From Xanthostigma xanthostigma (lineage: Eukaryota > Arthropoda > Insecta > Raphidioptera > Raphidiidae), in contig OY754464.1 of NCBI GenBank assembly GCA_963575645.1, positions 59,494,948-59,558,947 of the forward strand: a stretch of DNA of 64,000 nt, in the 5' to 3' direction. The translations under genes and the position numbers were made by a program. Positions 23,787 through 34,500 of the stretch are shown piece after piece. The first letter of the stretch is position 1. Each line of letters begins with the position of its first letter. A model generated the notes under the pieces. The model was not told where the DNA came from, made no database searches, and saw nothing but the letters and a program-made list of their open reading frames with translations.

Positions 23787-24784
23787 CTCTTTTATTAATG
23801 GTTGGCAATGCAGGAGGTTTGGGACTTACTGCTGCAGGATGTATGGGACATGTTCCATACCACCTACATATTCCGTTTTGCATGTTTTCTTGTAAAATGT
23901 GTTCTTATGAATTCTTGCATTACAGATATTCACCAGTATGCCACCGAAAGAGTTCGTACTTTTTATAAATTTGAAATAGACTTAAAGCGTCGGTTTCCTG
24001 GTTTACGTTAACTTTATACTTTAATTACAATTGATAAAATGAGAATATATTTTTTTAATTATAAAATGAATTGTGATTTTTTTTGTTATGATAATAAAAT
24101 GCAAATTTAAGTTAAATAAATAGTTTTCTTTTGAAAAAAATAAAGTGGCCCATTCTTCCTGCGATCTGTTCCAATCCACCTGCATGCAGGAGGAACGGAA
24201 CGTAAGCACACTTGTTTTTATTTTTACTAAAATATCTTTCCATTTTAAGTATTTAATTAGTATGATTACATATAACTCATGCAGAATAGTTGTATTTCGT
24301 TATTAGCTAAAATAGATTTGAGTTATTAGCATGCAAATAAAAATAACAATAAAAAATTAAAAAATGTCTCATTCCTCCACATTCTCCCCTATATTATAAT
24401 AAAAAATACAAAGTTTTTTGTTCTAAATATATTTATACTTTAATTACTGTATCTCAATTGATTTTTTGTTAGAATAAGAATTGTGTTAATTAAGTACGCA
24501 CTATTCAAATTGCACTTTAGAACATATGTTCGACTTATTAAGTCACTATTAAGTGTTCGAGTGTAAATTCAAGTGTTAATCGACTCAAGGCTCTTAAACT
24601 CGAACATTTATGTATATGCCGTTACTTTTGTCATTTCACTTGAATCTCCTGTATGTAAAGTTATAAACACAAACTTAAATCAAAGTAGAGATGTTCTATA
24701 AGAGGTGACACTTTGACCGGTTCCTTTGACCAATCGTATGAGGTTTTACACATATAAAAGGATATTTCTTTTATATGTGAATAA

Positions 24785-25248
24785 CCTAGCCGTTTCCCGC
24801 GGCTTCACACGCGATTGAGACAAAACACGGATGCATTCCCATTATTTGGTATAGTTACTTCTTTCTCGACGTAGACCTCCCTAATAAATTTCGAAGTTGA
24901 TGATGTCCACGTGACCAGCGTCCTGACAAACATTGAAAATGACTCCCACGTTGATTTTTAGACTATTTATCTCTTTTCACCCTCTGAAGGGGCTGTTTTT
25001 GAAAAACCATGAAACACGTGTTTATTTATTTTTTGAGAGGAGGAATCCTGCGCATTTTTGAATTGATATTTATATCTTATATGATTTCTTCATGCAAATT
25101 TGAACCCCCGTAAGACCCTTTTAAGGGTTGAATTTAATCCGTTCTTAGCGGATACCTACGTCACAAAGAAAATTTCAGCCCAATCCGTCCAGTAGTTTGA
25201 GCTGTGCGTTGATAGTCAGTCACCGCGATTAACTTTTATATATTTAGA
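24785..25248 (-). mobile_element. Short Helitron, copy 1
   Basis: On the minus strand it starts TCTAAATATATAAAAG, passes CTATCAACGCACAGCTC and AAATTTTCTTTGTGACG-like text, and ends CGCGTGTGAAGCCGCGGG...CGGCTAG. TC start, hairpin and CTAG end without target duplication are the Helitron signature. Confidence 0.7.
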
Positions 25249-26340
25249 TATAATCAGGCTGACCGCTTTGATTACGCCCGGATTTGTAGATTCCCGATTA
25301 AATTCTTTCGGATCAAAACGACGTTAACATTCTTCGATTGACGCACAACGAAGTCGATATAATTTGTTTTCGCGAGATTTTGTTTAAAATCTATTTTTTA
25401 CAAGAAAAAAAATAGCTGGACTGAGCATAAGTAAACTATCACAAAGTTTTGGTAGAGAACCGATCGAAATTTGTTGCCGGGTAGTGCGTTGAGAAGGAAA
25501 CTCGATCGGCACGCCCCTTTCAGTTAGCATAGTAGAAACAAAAAACAGGCGGCAGGGCTGAAAACTTCTTTTACAAAGCCTACTTTTACAATTGAGTAGA
25601 CTAATAAATCCTTGCGAGGAGTATATTTTTTGTGCTTATCAAAACACTGCTAAAACGTGTAGGCAAGAAACTAGGCATATTTTCTACAGTTCGATTATTT
25701 CTTAAAAATAAAAACACAGTTGAAACGAGAACTTGACTCATTTTTTTCACATTTATGTTTTTGGTGGGATAAAAAATAAATACAATTAGAATTACGCTTT
25801 TGAAAAAAAAAAAATTATCGATTTTTTTATTGTATTTTAAAACTTTATTATAAATAATATTGATAATCGATGCGAAAAACTTTCAAAAAACTTTTTTTAA
25901 ATTAATTATAAGCAATTTAAAATTACTAAAATATTTAAAAAAAATCACGTGACTGCAAACTCACTAAAATTGTTTTTGACAGTTGTGACGTCATAATGGT
26001 AAAATGTATATACGCAGTATACTATCAATGGCTTCTACATGTGTATTGACTAAAACATTATGACGTCACATTATGTTCGGGAAATGTCGGCGCGTTCTCG
26101 GAACTGGGTACAAAAATTTATTTTTAATTTGATATAACTTTTGAATTATAACGAAAATAAAAAAAAGAAAAATAGTTTTGTTATAAAACTTATATACGAT
26201 CTTTCCATTTATGACAAAAAAAATTTCATTCAAAAGCTTAATTGTGTTGAAAGTTATCTTCACTTTTCAGTTTTCTCTGTCGAACGCTACCTTCGTTGTT
26301 CGAGCGTCGTCTCTTATAGAAGTATCTACTCTTTGTCTAA
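25249..26340. other. No gene seen; one CRE-bearing hairpin
   Basis: 25985-26076 is a hairpin with TGTGACGTCATAATG and its inverse; the palindromic TGACGTCA occurs in each arm. A tract of long A and T runs lies at 25800-25950. TCAGTTTTC at 26266 could be an initiator for the frame at 26341. Confidence 0.4.
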
Positions 26341-26466
26341 ATGGCAAAAGATCCAAATCGAGTCAGAGTGATCCAAGCAGGCGGTAGACCGATGGCACGT
26401 GTCTCAATCGCCCCAGAGGCTGCTGGACAGCTTGACTATCAGATCAGGCACCAGTACCATAGTTGT
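26341..26466 (+). CDS. Candidate first coding exon, unknown protein
   Basis: The ATG at 26341 opens a frame with balanced codon use that is unlike the AT-rich surroundings: MAKDPNRVRVIQAGGRPMAR then VSIAPEAAGQLDYQIRHQYH. It runs to a good GTAAGC donor at about 26467. An arthropod-type initiator TCAGT lies 75 bases upstream. I do not recognise the protein. The region is 194 bases upstream of a mariner-type MITE and no downstream exon was found. Possibly an orphan exon or an element fragment. Confidence 0.3.
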
Positions 26467-26712
26467 AAGCAACCTACACCTGCCAATTTCATAACACATG
26501 CCTACTATATTTTATACAGCTGATTGTCGCGTGCTCACAACGCTCAGTACTGTTACAAATAAAATTTACCGAGTTCAAAATATGAAAAAAATTTACCATT
26601 ACAACACTACTTGACGCCCCCGGAATGTAAAAAATATGTTTTTGCAAAAGGTTGTTTGTACAGTCGAACTCATCTATTTTTCACAGTATTTATTTTCGAC
26701 TGATTTTATTCG

Positions 26713-27472
26713 CATGTTCCTTTTTGGTGAATTCCAGTTCTCCTTCACCGAAAATTATGATCATGGTGCCATTCGATTCGGAATGACATCTAGAAACTTT
26801 CTGAAAAAATTGAAGTGGAGGACGAAAAAATTACAAAAATTATAAACATTTTACTAAAAGAAAAGACTATTGCAAATAACTGAAATAACAAAAAAGATTC
26901 TGAAAGAGTAGGAAATCTCCTACAAGAAGTTCCATCTCCCGGAACTCTACCACCAATATGTCTAATTTTAATTTAGAGGTGAAAATAGGGCTAAAAATGT
27001 TTTTTTTTTATTTTTTATATAATATTCAATATTTTCGTGTTTTCTAGCTTAATTGTCGTATAACTATAAAAGATAGAAAAGGCCTTTTTAGCCCTATTTT
27101 CACATCAAAATTATAATTAGAAATATTGGTGGTAGAGTTCCGGAAGATGGGAACATGGGAATTTTATGCTTTTTCAGAATCTTTTTTCAGTTATCAGCAA
27201 GAGTTTTTCAGATACGCGCAAAAAAACAACCCCTCTTTTTTCTTTTACTAAAATGTTTACAATTTTCGCAATTTTTTTTGTCCCCCCCAACTTCAATTTT
27301 TTTAAAAAGTTTCTAGATGTCATTCCGACTCGAATGACACTATGATCATAATTTTCGGTGAAGGAGGATTGGAATTCATCAAAAAGGAACATGTGCACTA
27401 TAGAGTATAGTCGAGTGCACTGTGCACATGTCCCTTTTTGATGAATACCAATTCTCCTTCACCGAAAATTAT
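26713..27472. repeat. Three alternating inverted copies of one repeat
   Basis: Block CATGTTCC...GAATTCC...CTTCACCGAAAATTATGATC is plus at 26713, minus at 27341-27393 and plus again at 27420-27472. The first two form arms of about 300 bp around a loop near 27050, with TTGGTGGTAGAGTTCCGG at the inner ends. The second and third are separated by only about 27 bp. Confidence 0.7.
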
Positions 27473-28199
27473 AGCGAAATTGAAGGGACCGGTTAGTTTA
27501 ATGCGTTATAAAGAGTTTTCGTTAAACGGAGAGTAAAAGAAAACAATATAACTTTACGGTAATTTTGACTAAATTTAGTGAAAAAAATGTGCATAACAAA
27601 ATAATTTATAATCTGTTAACTTTGTTGGTCGTTGCCAGTATTTTGATTGTATCTTTTTACAACAAACAACTAAGCATCCCATTATTGGGATCTAAATAAT
27701 GACGTATTGTTTCACCATTGAGAGTGGTTGTTACGCTATATTCTAGTTTCAATATATAAACCAAACAAACCTTAGCAATTTCTACGTTCTAAGGAGTTTT
27801 TCGTTAAATAGAGGTTCGCTTTATAGATTTTACACTATATTTTCAAGATTTTAGTTCTTACTTCTCACGCAAAAGGTCTCCTGTGATGCTCTGTCGATTG
27901 AAAAATAATAATGAGCAGTATAAACATATTGTAGATTTTTTCAAATTAATAAAATGTTAAATCCCGGTATTGGAAAACCAACAGAATTTGTGTTTAATAA
28001 ATGACTGAAAATAATAAAATTAATTTTGTTATGTATTAACTTTTTTATGGAATTATTTTAATTTCTACTCACAATTCTTCTTGATTAATTATTTCTTCTA
28101 GTAAAAGAATCTCAACTAAACCTCCTAACGCCATAACACTTTAAAATTTGACAGGTTATTAAACAGGTTATACGTCGCTATATGAATAACTGGTGCTCT

Positions 28200-28365
28200 C
28201 GAGTTAACGCTAAATATAACACATATAGCGAGAAATTATAGCGAGAATAGATAAAAAAATTAGCGAGTTTTATTCCGTAATCGCGTTTTGAACAAATTAT
28301 CGCTATATCGCCAGCATAGCGAGTCACGTGACTCGCTAACAATAGCGACATACATCCGTAATAGG
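28200..28365. repeat. Cluster of TAGCGA motifs
   Basis: TAGCGA or its close variants occur about seven times in 150 bases, with a central GAGTCACGTGACTC palindrome (28320-28334). This is dense beyond chance in AT-rich DNA, but no family is recognised. Confidence 0.4.
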
Positions 28366-28372
28366 GCCCAAT

Positions 28373-28765
28373 AATAAATAAAATTATCGACCAATTTTTC
28401 AGACAATATATTAACAAAATATAATTAATACAATAACGTTTCGATCCCGATTTGGATCTTCTTCAGATTGGATCTAAAAATATAAAAAACAATTAATACT
28501 TATTTAGTTTCTGTTTATTTTTAATGAAATTTGTCAAAGATTTTTTTAATAATATTAAAAAAATCTTTGACAAATTTCATTAAAAATAAACAGAAACTAA
28601 ATAAGTATTAATTGTTTTTTATATTTTTAGATCCAATCTGAAGAAGATCCAAATCGGGATCGAAACGTTATTGTATTAATTATATTTTGTTAATATATTG
28701 TCTGAAAAATTGGTCGATAATTTTATTTATTGAAGAGTTCTAATCAGACGTTAATCAAAGATTTG
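28373..28765. mobile_element. Penelope-like foldback with hammerhead-like motif
   Basis: A perfect palindrome of 359 bp (28373-28731, centre 28552) is followed by the tail GAAGAGTTCTAATCAGACG...GATTTG. Each arm carries CTGAAGA, then AGATCC-AAATCG-GGATC, then GAAACG (28637-28667). This order matches the conserved core of hammerhead ribozymes that Penelope-like elements carry (CUGANGA, stem II, GAAA), with one extra A. No reverse transcriptase is present. The related inserts at 9493 and 41455 have 13-14 bp target duplications. Confidence 0.55.
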
Positions 28766-29060
28766 AATAATAATAATAATTTTATTCGTTTCAGAAAAGC
28801 TCTGTTGAGCATGAAACATAGTCATAACAATATACAAATACAAAATTTAAAATTTATTTATTAAAAAACTCCAGAGTACTACAATAACATTTATCAGTGA
28901 GGTACTTAATAAGACATAGTTTAATTAATTTAAAAGAAGCTGCATTTTTTATGAAATTCGGCACTTTATTATATATTTTAGTGGCCATATAGACAGGGCC
29001 ACGCTGATATAACACCAAAGATGCTTTAGGCAATGCATTTGACAACGTTTAGCCTCAAAT
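28766..29060 (-). mobile_element. LINE 3' end (reverse transcriptase C-terminus)
   Basis: The minus-strand frame 28854-29045 reads KIYNKVPNFIKNAASFK then LIKYLTDKCYCSTLEFFNK-stop. This fits the final segment of insect Jockey/CR1-like reverse transcriptases (YN.LP..I......FK..L...L....YYS..EF). After the stop comes a short 3' UTR ending in ATT repeats (28766-28783), the microsatellite tail such LINEs use. Everything upstream is missing, as expected from 5' truncation. Confidence 0.75.
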
Positions 29061-29293
29061 GAATAAAGTTTTTTTTTCTGATTGGTTTATGACTGTCGCG
29101 AAGTGAGGATGAAGGAGAAGTTGAAAATACTGTAATACAGGAGTGGGAATTTGCCCAACCAAGTTGAGAATAGATGATGAGTTCTACAATCTACTGTATG
29201 GAGTTACTCGAATTGCTTACGGGATTGCAACAATTGGCAAATGCCCGTGCTCTTTTAACAAGGCGAGTCGCCACTGAAGATAATCATGAATAA

Positions 29294-29612
29294 GTAATTT
29301 ATACTTAAAGTGTCATCGCAGACCCAGTGACGGCGCATTTATTTATAATATCAGCACGTTCAGCGTGCATGAATACTTACCGTTACTTTTTAGCATTTAT
29401 GATAATGTTTTAATACAGACTCTGACACAAACAGCGTCAACATTTTGAATTATATTTTTCTTGCTCTACGAGTTCTAAAATATTTTGAGGTCAAATTGCT
29501 TTATCCGCGATGAGAGTAATTTCGCTCAATAGCGTAACGCAAACCAAAACCAAATCCTATATTTATGCAAAGATTCAACTTCCTAGGTCTTTGTATGGAA
29601 GCTAATATTTTT
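29294..29612. other. No gene seen
   Basis: AT-rich spacer. A 31-codon frame just before it (29198-29293, MELLELLTGLQQLANARALL) is leucine-rich but unsupported. Confidence 0.35.
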
Positions 29613-30138
29613 ACCATTCCAACCCACAAGTAGGGAATGGTACTAGTTTAGGTCAAAAATCACTTTTCAAAAATTTAGAATAACTTTCCGTTTTGAGGTC
29701 CCCTGAATCCAAAAAACATATTTTTGTGAACACGATACAAGTCAAACGGATGAGCGGATCGAAACCAAATTTTGGGAGGATTTTTGGTATGCAAATATGA
29801 AGAGCCCTATGGTTTTTGGAGAAAATCTGCGCGTGCGCAAAAGAGATATTTGCTATAACGGTGTTTCGGAAATATTTTGAAAATAAAAAAAATAAGCCGC
29901 TCTTTTGTTTTATGGATCTGTCAGAAATAAACAAGTTCGGCATGTTTTGATTAATATTTACATGACGTGGAACATATTATGTAGGTAACCACGGCAACGA
30001 TTAGCAAATATCATATTGAATACTAGCCATTACCCGCGTCACCTCACGCGATATAAGATAATATTGTCTTTTCTTTATTTTAATCAAATGTCAACATTTT
30101 TGAAGTTGGAATGGTCCCGTTGCCCAATTGACTGGAAT
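29613..30138 (-). repeat. Repeat family R1, copy 4
   Basis: On plus, starts ACCATTCCAACCCACAAGTA and ends TTGCCCAATTGACTGGAA, that is, the minus-orientation copy with both ends. It keeps GTAACC-AC-GGCAAC (29985-29998) and GCGCGTGCGC (29829-29838). A second truncated copy follows at once. Confidence 0.75.
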
Positions 30139-30145
30139 TTTTTTT

Positions 30146-30280
30146 ACCACTCAAACACCATAAGTAGGGAATGGTGGGTACTAATTTAGGTCCAAATTTA
30201 CTTTTCAAAATTTTACAATATTTTTTTGTTTTGAGGTCACCTGAACCTAGAAAACATATTTTTTTGAAAAAAGTCTGTAC
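30146..30280 (-). repeat. Repeat family R1, truncated copy
   Basis: Carries only the CACCATAAGTAGGGAATGG end through TTGAGGTCACCTGAACC and AAACATATTTTTTTG, directly after copy 4. Confidence 0.65.
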
Positions 30281-30351
30281 ACTGTACAGTATGTGCACTA
30301 CGCCTTTCTTACAGTAGGTATGATTGATGAATGTCAAGAACACTGAGGTGA

Positions 30352-30390
<39 letters not shown>

Positions 30391-30411
30391 GTTTTTTATT
30401 ATTATTATTAC
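30352..30411. repeat. (ATT)n microsatellite
   Basis: About 19 ATT units with one interruption. Confidence 0.9.
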
Positions 30412-31654
30412 ATAAATGTGTTGCCCTTGATAATTTAATTTTTAAACCAAAATCTACCTGGACGAATCCGGGATGGTTAGCTATCCTAAAGATATAAAAA
30501 TAAATGTTGTTGGTGTCGGACCCAGTATTATAATTAAAACGATCGGAATATTTTCAACTAAACTGAACTGGTTAATATTTTAATTACTAATAATCATTTA
30601 TGTTTTGTTTACCACTGCTTCATTTGTTATTGTTTGATTCGTGTGTCTGTAAATTTTAAATGAATAACCCAATTCAGATAATTCGGTAATTAAATTAATT
30701 AAGAAAATGTAGGCCTGTATATTATTATTTCATTAGAATAACATTATCTAGGACAACGATATAAATCAAAGATAGATTGTAGATTATAGACGCTCAACAA
30801 CTGAAGTCATTAACATATTTAAAAAAAAAATTTCAATATTTCGATCGAATTTTATAGAAACTAATTATTAACTAATTTCTATATTTTTTAGCTCAATTCT
30901 GAAGCAGATCCAAATCCGGACCGAAAAATTATCTGAAAAATTGATCGATAATTTTATTTATTGTTAATGTATTGAATTATAATTATATATTTTTGTTAAT
31001 ATAATTGTTTGAAAAATTAGTCGATAATTTTATTTATTAACATCTTTATAAAATAACTCAATATATAGATACCTACAGTTATATTTTTACTATAATATAT
31101 ATGTGCTTCATAATATATTTATCTATAATTACTAAGAATTTAACAAACTACTTTTCTGCAGCACAAAAAATTTGCAAGAAAGCCAATAACCTGCAAAGCA
31201 GGCATGTTAAACTCGCCAGTCGATTGGAGCGAGGTGATTAGAAATAAAAATGGTAAAGTTATTTGTATTTTGTTGATTGTAAATAAATCCTTGTGTTGAT
31301 TGGTTTCGTTTGTTGATTCGAGAAGTTTTTTGCGTTTTGTAACCGACAGATGAAGTAATTGAATCGCCGACTAGTTGAACCGTTGATCAATTAACGCCCA
31401 CTGCTATAAGTTAGCATATGAACATATCGAAGGTTGTCGCGTCCCTTGGCATTATTTTAAAACTGACATGTAAATTGAACACAACCACAAATTTAATCAC
31501 GTACTATAGTTTATCAAATTAGTAGGTAGTATCTACTTAGCGAATGGTAACAGATCGCGTGTGAAATCGGAGTATATGCTATAGCATTCTACAAGGCAAG
31601 TGAGGAAACATCTCTGATTCTCTGACAGAGGACATGGTTCCTGATGCTATACAT
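30412..31654. other. No gene; Penelope-like debris and a recurring motif
   Basis: 30777-30800 carries the AGACGCTC motif. 30840-31045 carries degenerate Penelope-like sequence: CTGAAGCAGATCCAAATCC, then two copies of the GATCGATAATTTTATTTATT block. Confidence 0.5.
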
Positions 31655-31970
31655 GTCTGAAATAGTGATGTCGATTATCGTTACTTTTAAGTATTCGTTA
31701 CTATTCAGTACTTTGGTATTAAGTAATCATTTCAACTTCTCGTTACTTTGATTACTTAGGTTACATACTAGTGATGTCGATTATCGTTACTTTTATGTAT
31801 GCGTTACTACTATAGGTACTTGGGTATTAAGTAATCATTTCAACTACTGGTTACTTTGATTACTTAAGTTACATACATAAAATGTAGTACGTAGTGTCTG
31901 AACCAACAAATAATATTGTGTATAAAAACGTACTGAATAAAGTTAAAGTAGTGTTGATCCAATAGAATAT

Positions 31971-32148
31971 TAAGATGAAGGAAGGTTTTGGTTGAGGATC
32001 ATAAAATAAGCTTTACCAGTGTTTCGCTAGTGGCCAACGTTTCGAAAAATTTATTTTTTATTAAATAAATTTTTCGAAACGTTGGCCACTAGCGAAACTC
32101 TGGTAAAGCTTATTTTATGATCCTCAACCAAAACCTTCCTTCATCTTA
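31971..32148. repeat. Perfect 178-bp palindrome
   Basis: Arms of about 87 bp, differing at one base, from TAAGATGAAGGAAGG to its inverse, centred at 32059. GTACTGAATAAA occurs at 31930-31941 and directly after the palindrome (32149-32160), so a unit of about 207 bp may have inserted with a 12-bp duplication. CGAAACGTTGGCC in the arms is reminiscent of Penelope-type hammerhead flanks. Confidence 0.7.
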
Positions 32149-32364
32149 GTACTGAATAAAATAAATATCGACACAAGATGATTACTGACCGCGAAATATC
32201 AACATATCAACAATACAATAATACACAATTAATTTTGCTAAGGGCTATTGATATCGGCGGCATATTTATATTATACGTATCAGCTATCAGCGGCTCCTTT
32301 GTAGTGCTCCGAAATCTTAAGGTTCGCAGGAACTCAATGAATATCCTTATACTCGCATAATAAA

Positions 32365-32461
32365 ATAATCAATAGTAATCAGTAATCAATAGTAATCAAT
32401 AATCAATAGTAATCAATATAATCAATAGTAATCAATAATCAATAGTAGTCAATAATCAATA
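32365..32461 (+). repeat. AATCAATAGT tandem array
   Basis: About nine imperfect 10-bp units (AATCAATAGT, some AATCAATA). It matches the flanking hAT sequence style and borders the large inverted repeat. Confidence 0.8.
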
Positions 32462-32466
32462 TAGCC

Positions 32467-33592
32467 GGAGAGCTGATGACACAATTTTGGGTACGTATTT
32501 TAGGCAGGTTGAAATAATGAAAAAACAGTAATTTATCAATGGCTGAATCTGGAATGGTGAGTCTGCCTGAGCGTTTGCGGTTATTTCGCGCCTGCGCAGC
32601 ATATGACATCTGCAAAAAAATATCCCCAAAAAACATGTTTTAGGCAACTTGAAATTTTTATAATCTTTGAGTTCAGCATTTATATAATCCAGAAATGAAA
32701 ATGCCAGAACATTTTGTCGGTTATAAAGTAGGGGCAGAACACCCCGAAGATATTTTATTAATATACGCAATGAGCACGATACAGGTCAAACGGATGAACG
32801 GATTGAAACCAAATTTTGGGAGGATGTTTGCTATGCAGATATGAAAAGCTCTATTGTTTTTGGGGAAAATCGGCGCATGCGCAAAAGAGATATATGCTAT
32901 AACGTTGTTTTTTATATAATAATGATATACTTTTCATAACAGTTTATTATTCTATTTATTTTTTCAAGAAAGTTTTGTGAAAAAAAAATTCTAAACTTAA
33001 TAATTTCGGAAATATTTTGAAAATAAGACAAGAACCAACTGCTGTTTTGTTTTGAAAATCTACCAGAAAAAAAATAGTTCACAAAACTTTCTTGAAAAAA
33101 TAAATAGAATAATAAACTGTTATGAAAAGTATATCATTATTATATAAAAAACAACGTTATAGCATATATCTCTTTTGCGCATGCGCCGATTTTCCCCAAA
33201 AACAATAGAGCTTTTCATATCTGCATAGCAAACATCCTCCCAAAATTTGGTTTCAATCCGTTCATCCGTTTGACCTGTATCGTGCTCATTGCGTATATTA
33301 ATAAAATATCTTCGGGGTGTTCTGCCCCTACTTTATAACCGACAAAATGTTCTGGCATTTTCATTTCTGGATTATATAAATGCTGAACTCAAAGATTATA
33401 AAAATTTCAAGTTGCCTAAAACATGTTTTTTGGGGATATTTTTTTGCAGATGTCATATGCTGCGCAGGCGCGAAATAACCGCAAACGCTCAGGCAGACTC
33501 GCCAATCCAGATTCAGCCATTGATAAATTACTGTTTTTTCATTATTTTAACCTGCCTAAAACACGTACCCAAAATCGTGTCATCAGCTCTTG
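32467..33592. repeat. Inverted repeat with arms of about 515 bp
   Basis: Mirror centre near 33029. Arms run from AGAGCTGATGACAC to its inverse and include the first half of R1 (ATCCGTTTGACCTGTATCGT, GCGCATGCGC at 32873 and 33177). The roughly 90-bp loop is also R1 sequence. Arm identity is very high; the mirrored 104- and 118-codon frames differ at only a few residues. Confidence 0.8.
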
Positions 33593-33721
33593 GGCTAATA
33601 GTAATCATTCAAGTAAAAGTAACGATTTACTTTTCAAATCGGTAATCGTTACTTCGGGTATTCTAGAGTAACGAGTAGTTTCGTATCGTATCGTTACTTT
33701 GTCGACATCTCTAGTCTGAAA

Positions 33722-34151
33722 CTACCCAAGTCTGGTAATTTGCCATGCCTGCTACAGGGGACAGTGCATTGAGCATTTAACTTATGAGATTAAAATATGC
33801 CACTGATTATTTAAAAACTGCAATGTATTCATTCCTCGCCTCGGTACGTTTAAGGTTTCATGTAAGATTAGACGGTCTCAAAACTCGACTCCAATGCAAT
33901 TTGCATCGCTAATTGTATAAGTTTTGGGGCTGCCGAAATTCCTATACTTATATTTTTAGCTCTTTATTCAATTAAAGAACACCTCTATTTGCACATTAAC
34001 AATATTGATTTTCGAAACAAAATTCAACTATACGCTGTCCCATGAACCGATGAGAATTAAATTTTATCCTAGCAAAGTAAGAATGGCCAGGTTACATATA
34101 TAAAAAAACTTGTGTGAAATTTGAGAGTTCATAAAATAATATGGTATTTAA
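33722..34151. other. No gene seen
   Basis: Nothing recognised between the hAT element and the next Helitron. Confidence 0.4.
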
Positions 34152-34500
34152 TCTATACTAATATATAAAGCCAAAAAGTTTGTTTGTTTGTTTGGTTGAA
34201 CGCGCTAATCTCAGGAAATGCTGGTTGGAATTGAATATTTTTTTTGTTGGATACCCCATTTATCGAGGCTATAAGTTATATAATATCAGGCTACGACCAA
34301 TAGGAGCGGAGCATCAATGAAAAAAGTTGCAAAATATAACTCAAAATATGTCCGTCCGACAAAAACTTTTGAACGGTAACTCCGATCATCATGAAATTTG
34401 TACACAACATTCATCTCGGCAAACGAAGATTAACGTGCGTACTCATGTCCGTCCCCCATTCGTTCTTTTGCACCCGGGTGAAACCGGGCGGAACCGTTAG
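34152..34500 (+). mobile_element. Helitron/Helentron-like non-autonomous element
   Basis: Starts TCTATACTAATATATAAAGC directly after A, has TTTGTTTGTTTG and GAACGCGCTAATCTCAGGAA, and ends GCACCCGGGTGAAACCGGGC...CGTTAG directly before T. This start/end pair and A|T insertion are familiar from moth Helitron repeats. Confidence 0.7.

Larger units (their letters stand above)
22916..24391. mobile_element. 1.5-kb element with GGGGAGAATGTGG ends
   Basis: The left end TAGGGGAGAATGTGGAGG and right end CCTCCACATTCTCCCCTA are exact inverse matches over at least 20 bp and sit in TATA flanks, compatible with TA duplication (pogo/mariner type). The ATGGGAC motif recurs inside. The coding interior is not recognisable. 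A frame at 23802-24011 reads ERVRTFYKFEIDLKRR, vaguely like a transposase N-terminus, but this is weak. Two hairpin elements are nested at 23268-23786. Confidence 0.65.
26661..29195. mobile_element. Mariner-type MITE split by three insertions
   Basis: Left end CAGTCGAACTCATCTATTTT after TA (26659-26660); right end AGATGATGAGTTCTAC...CTACTG before TA (29196-29197). The middle of the family consensus (TTAGTTCTTACTTCTCACGC) is at 27850-27925, and the right part (CTGTCGCGAAGTGAGGATGA) is at 29092-29111. Compared with the intact 273-bp relative at 10739-11011, about 2.2 kb has been inserted: an inverted-repeat block, a Penelope-like palindrome and a LINE tail. Confidence 0.65.
31663..33713. mobile_element. 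hAT-type element filled by palindromic insertions
   Basis: Left end TAGTGATGTCGATTATCG, right end inverse (GTCGACATCTCTA), and a perfect 8-bp duplication GTCTGAAA at 31655-31662 and 33714-33721. The left 106 bp is tandemly repeated (31663, 31769). Both ends are built from GTTACTTT/GTAACGA motifs. The inside is a series of secondary insertions: a 178-bp palindrome, an AATCAATAGT tandem array and a 1.1-kb inverted repeat derived from R1. No transposase. Confidence 0.8.

Noticed and set aside
23802-24011. 69-codon frame as a pogo-type transposase start
   Set aside because: Only a few residues are suggestive and no DDE motif follows.
29198-29293. 31-residue leucine-rich peptide MELLELLTGLQQ...
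   Set aside because: Starts at the edge of a MITE target site; too short and without an upstream signal.
32365-32461. Regular short repeats as a CRISPR array
   Set aside because: The units are 10-bp contiguous tandem repeats without spacers, in a eukaryotic hAT element.
32456-33645. Two near-identical proteins of 104 and 118 residues on opposite strands
   Set aside because: They are the two arms of one inverted repeat; no splice sites, codon bias or family match.
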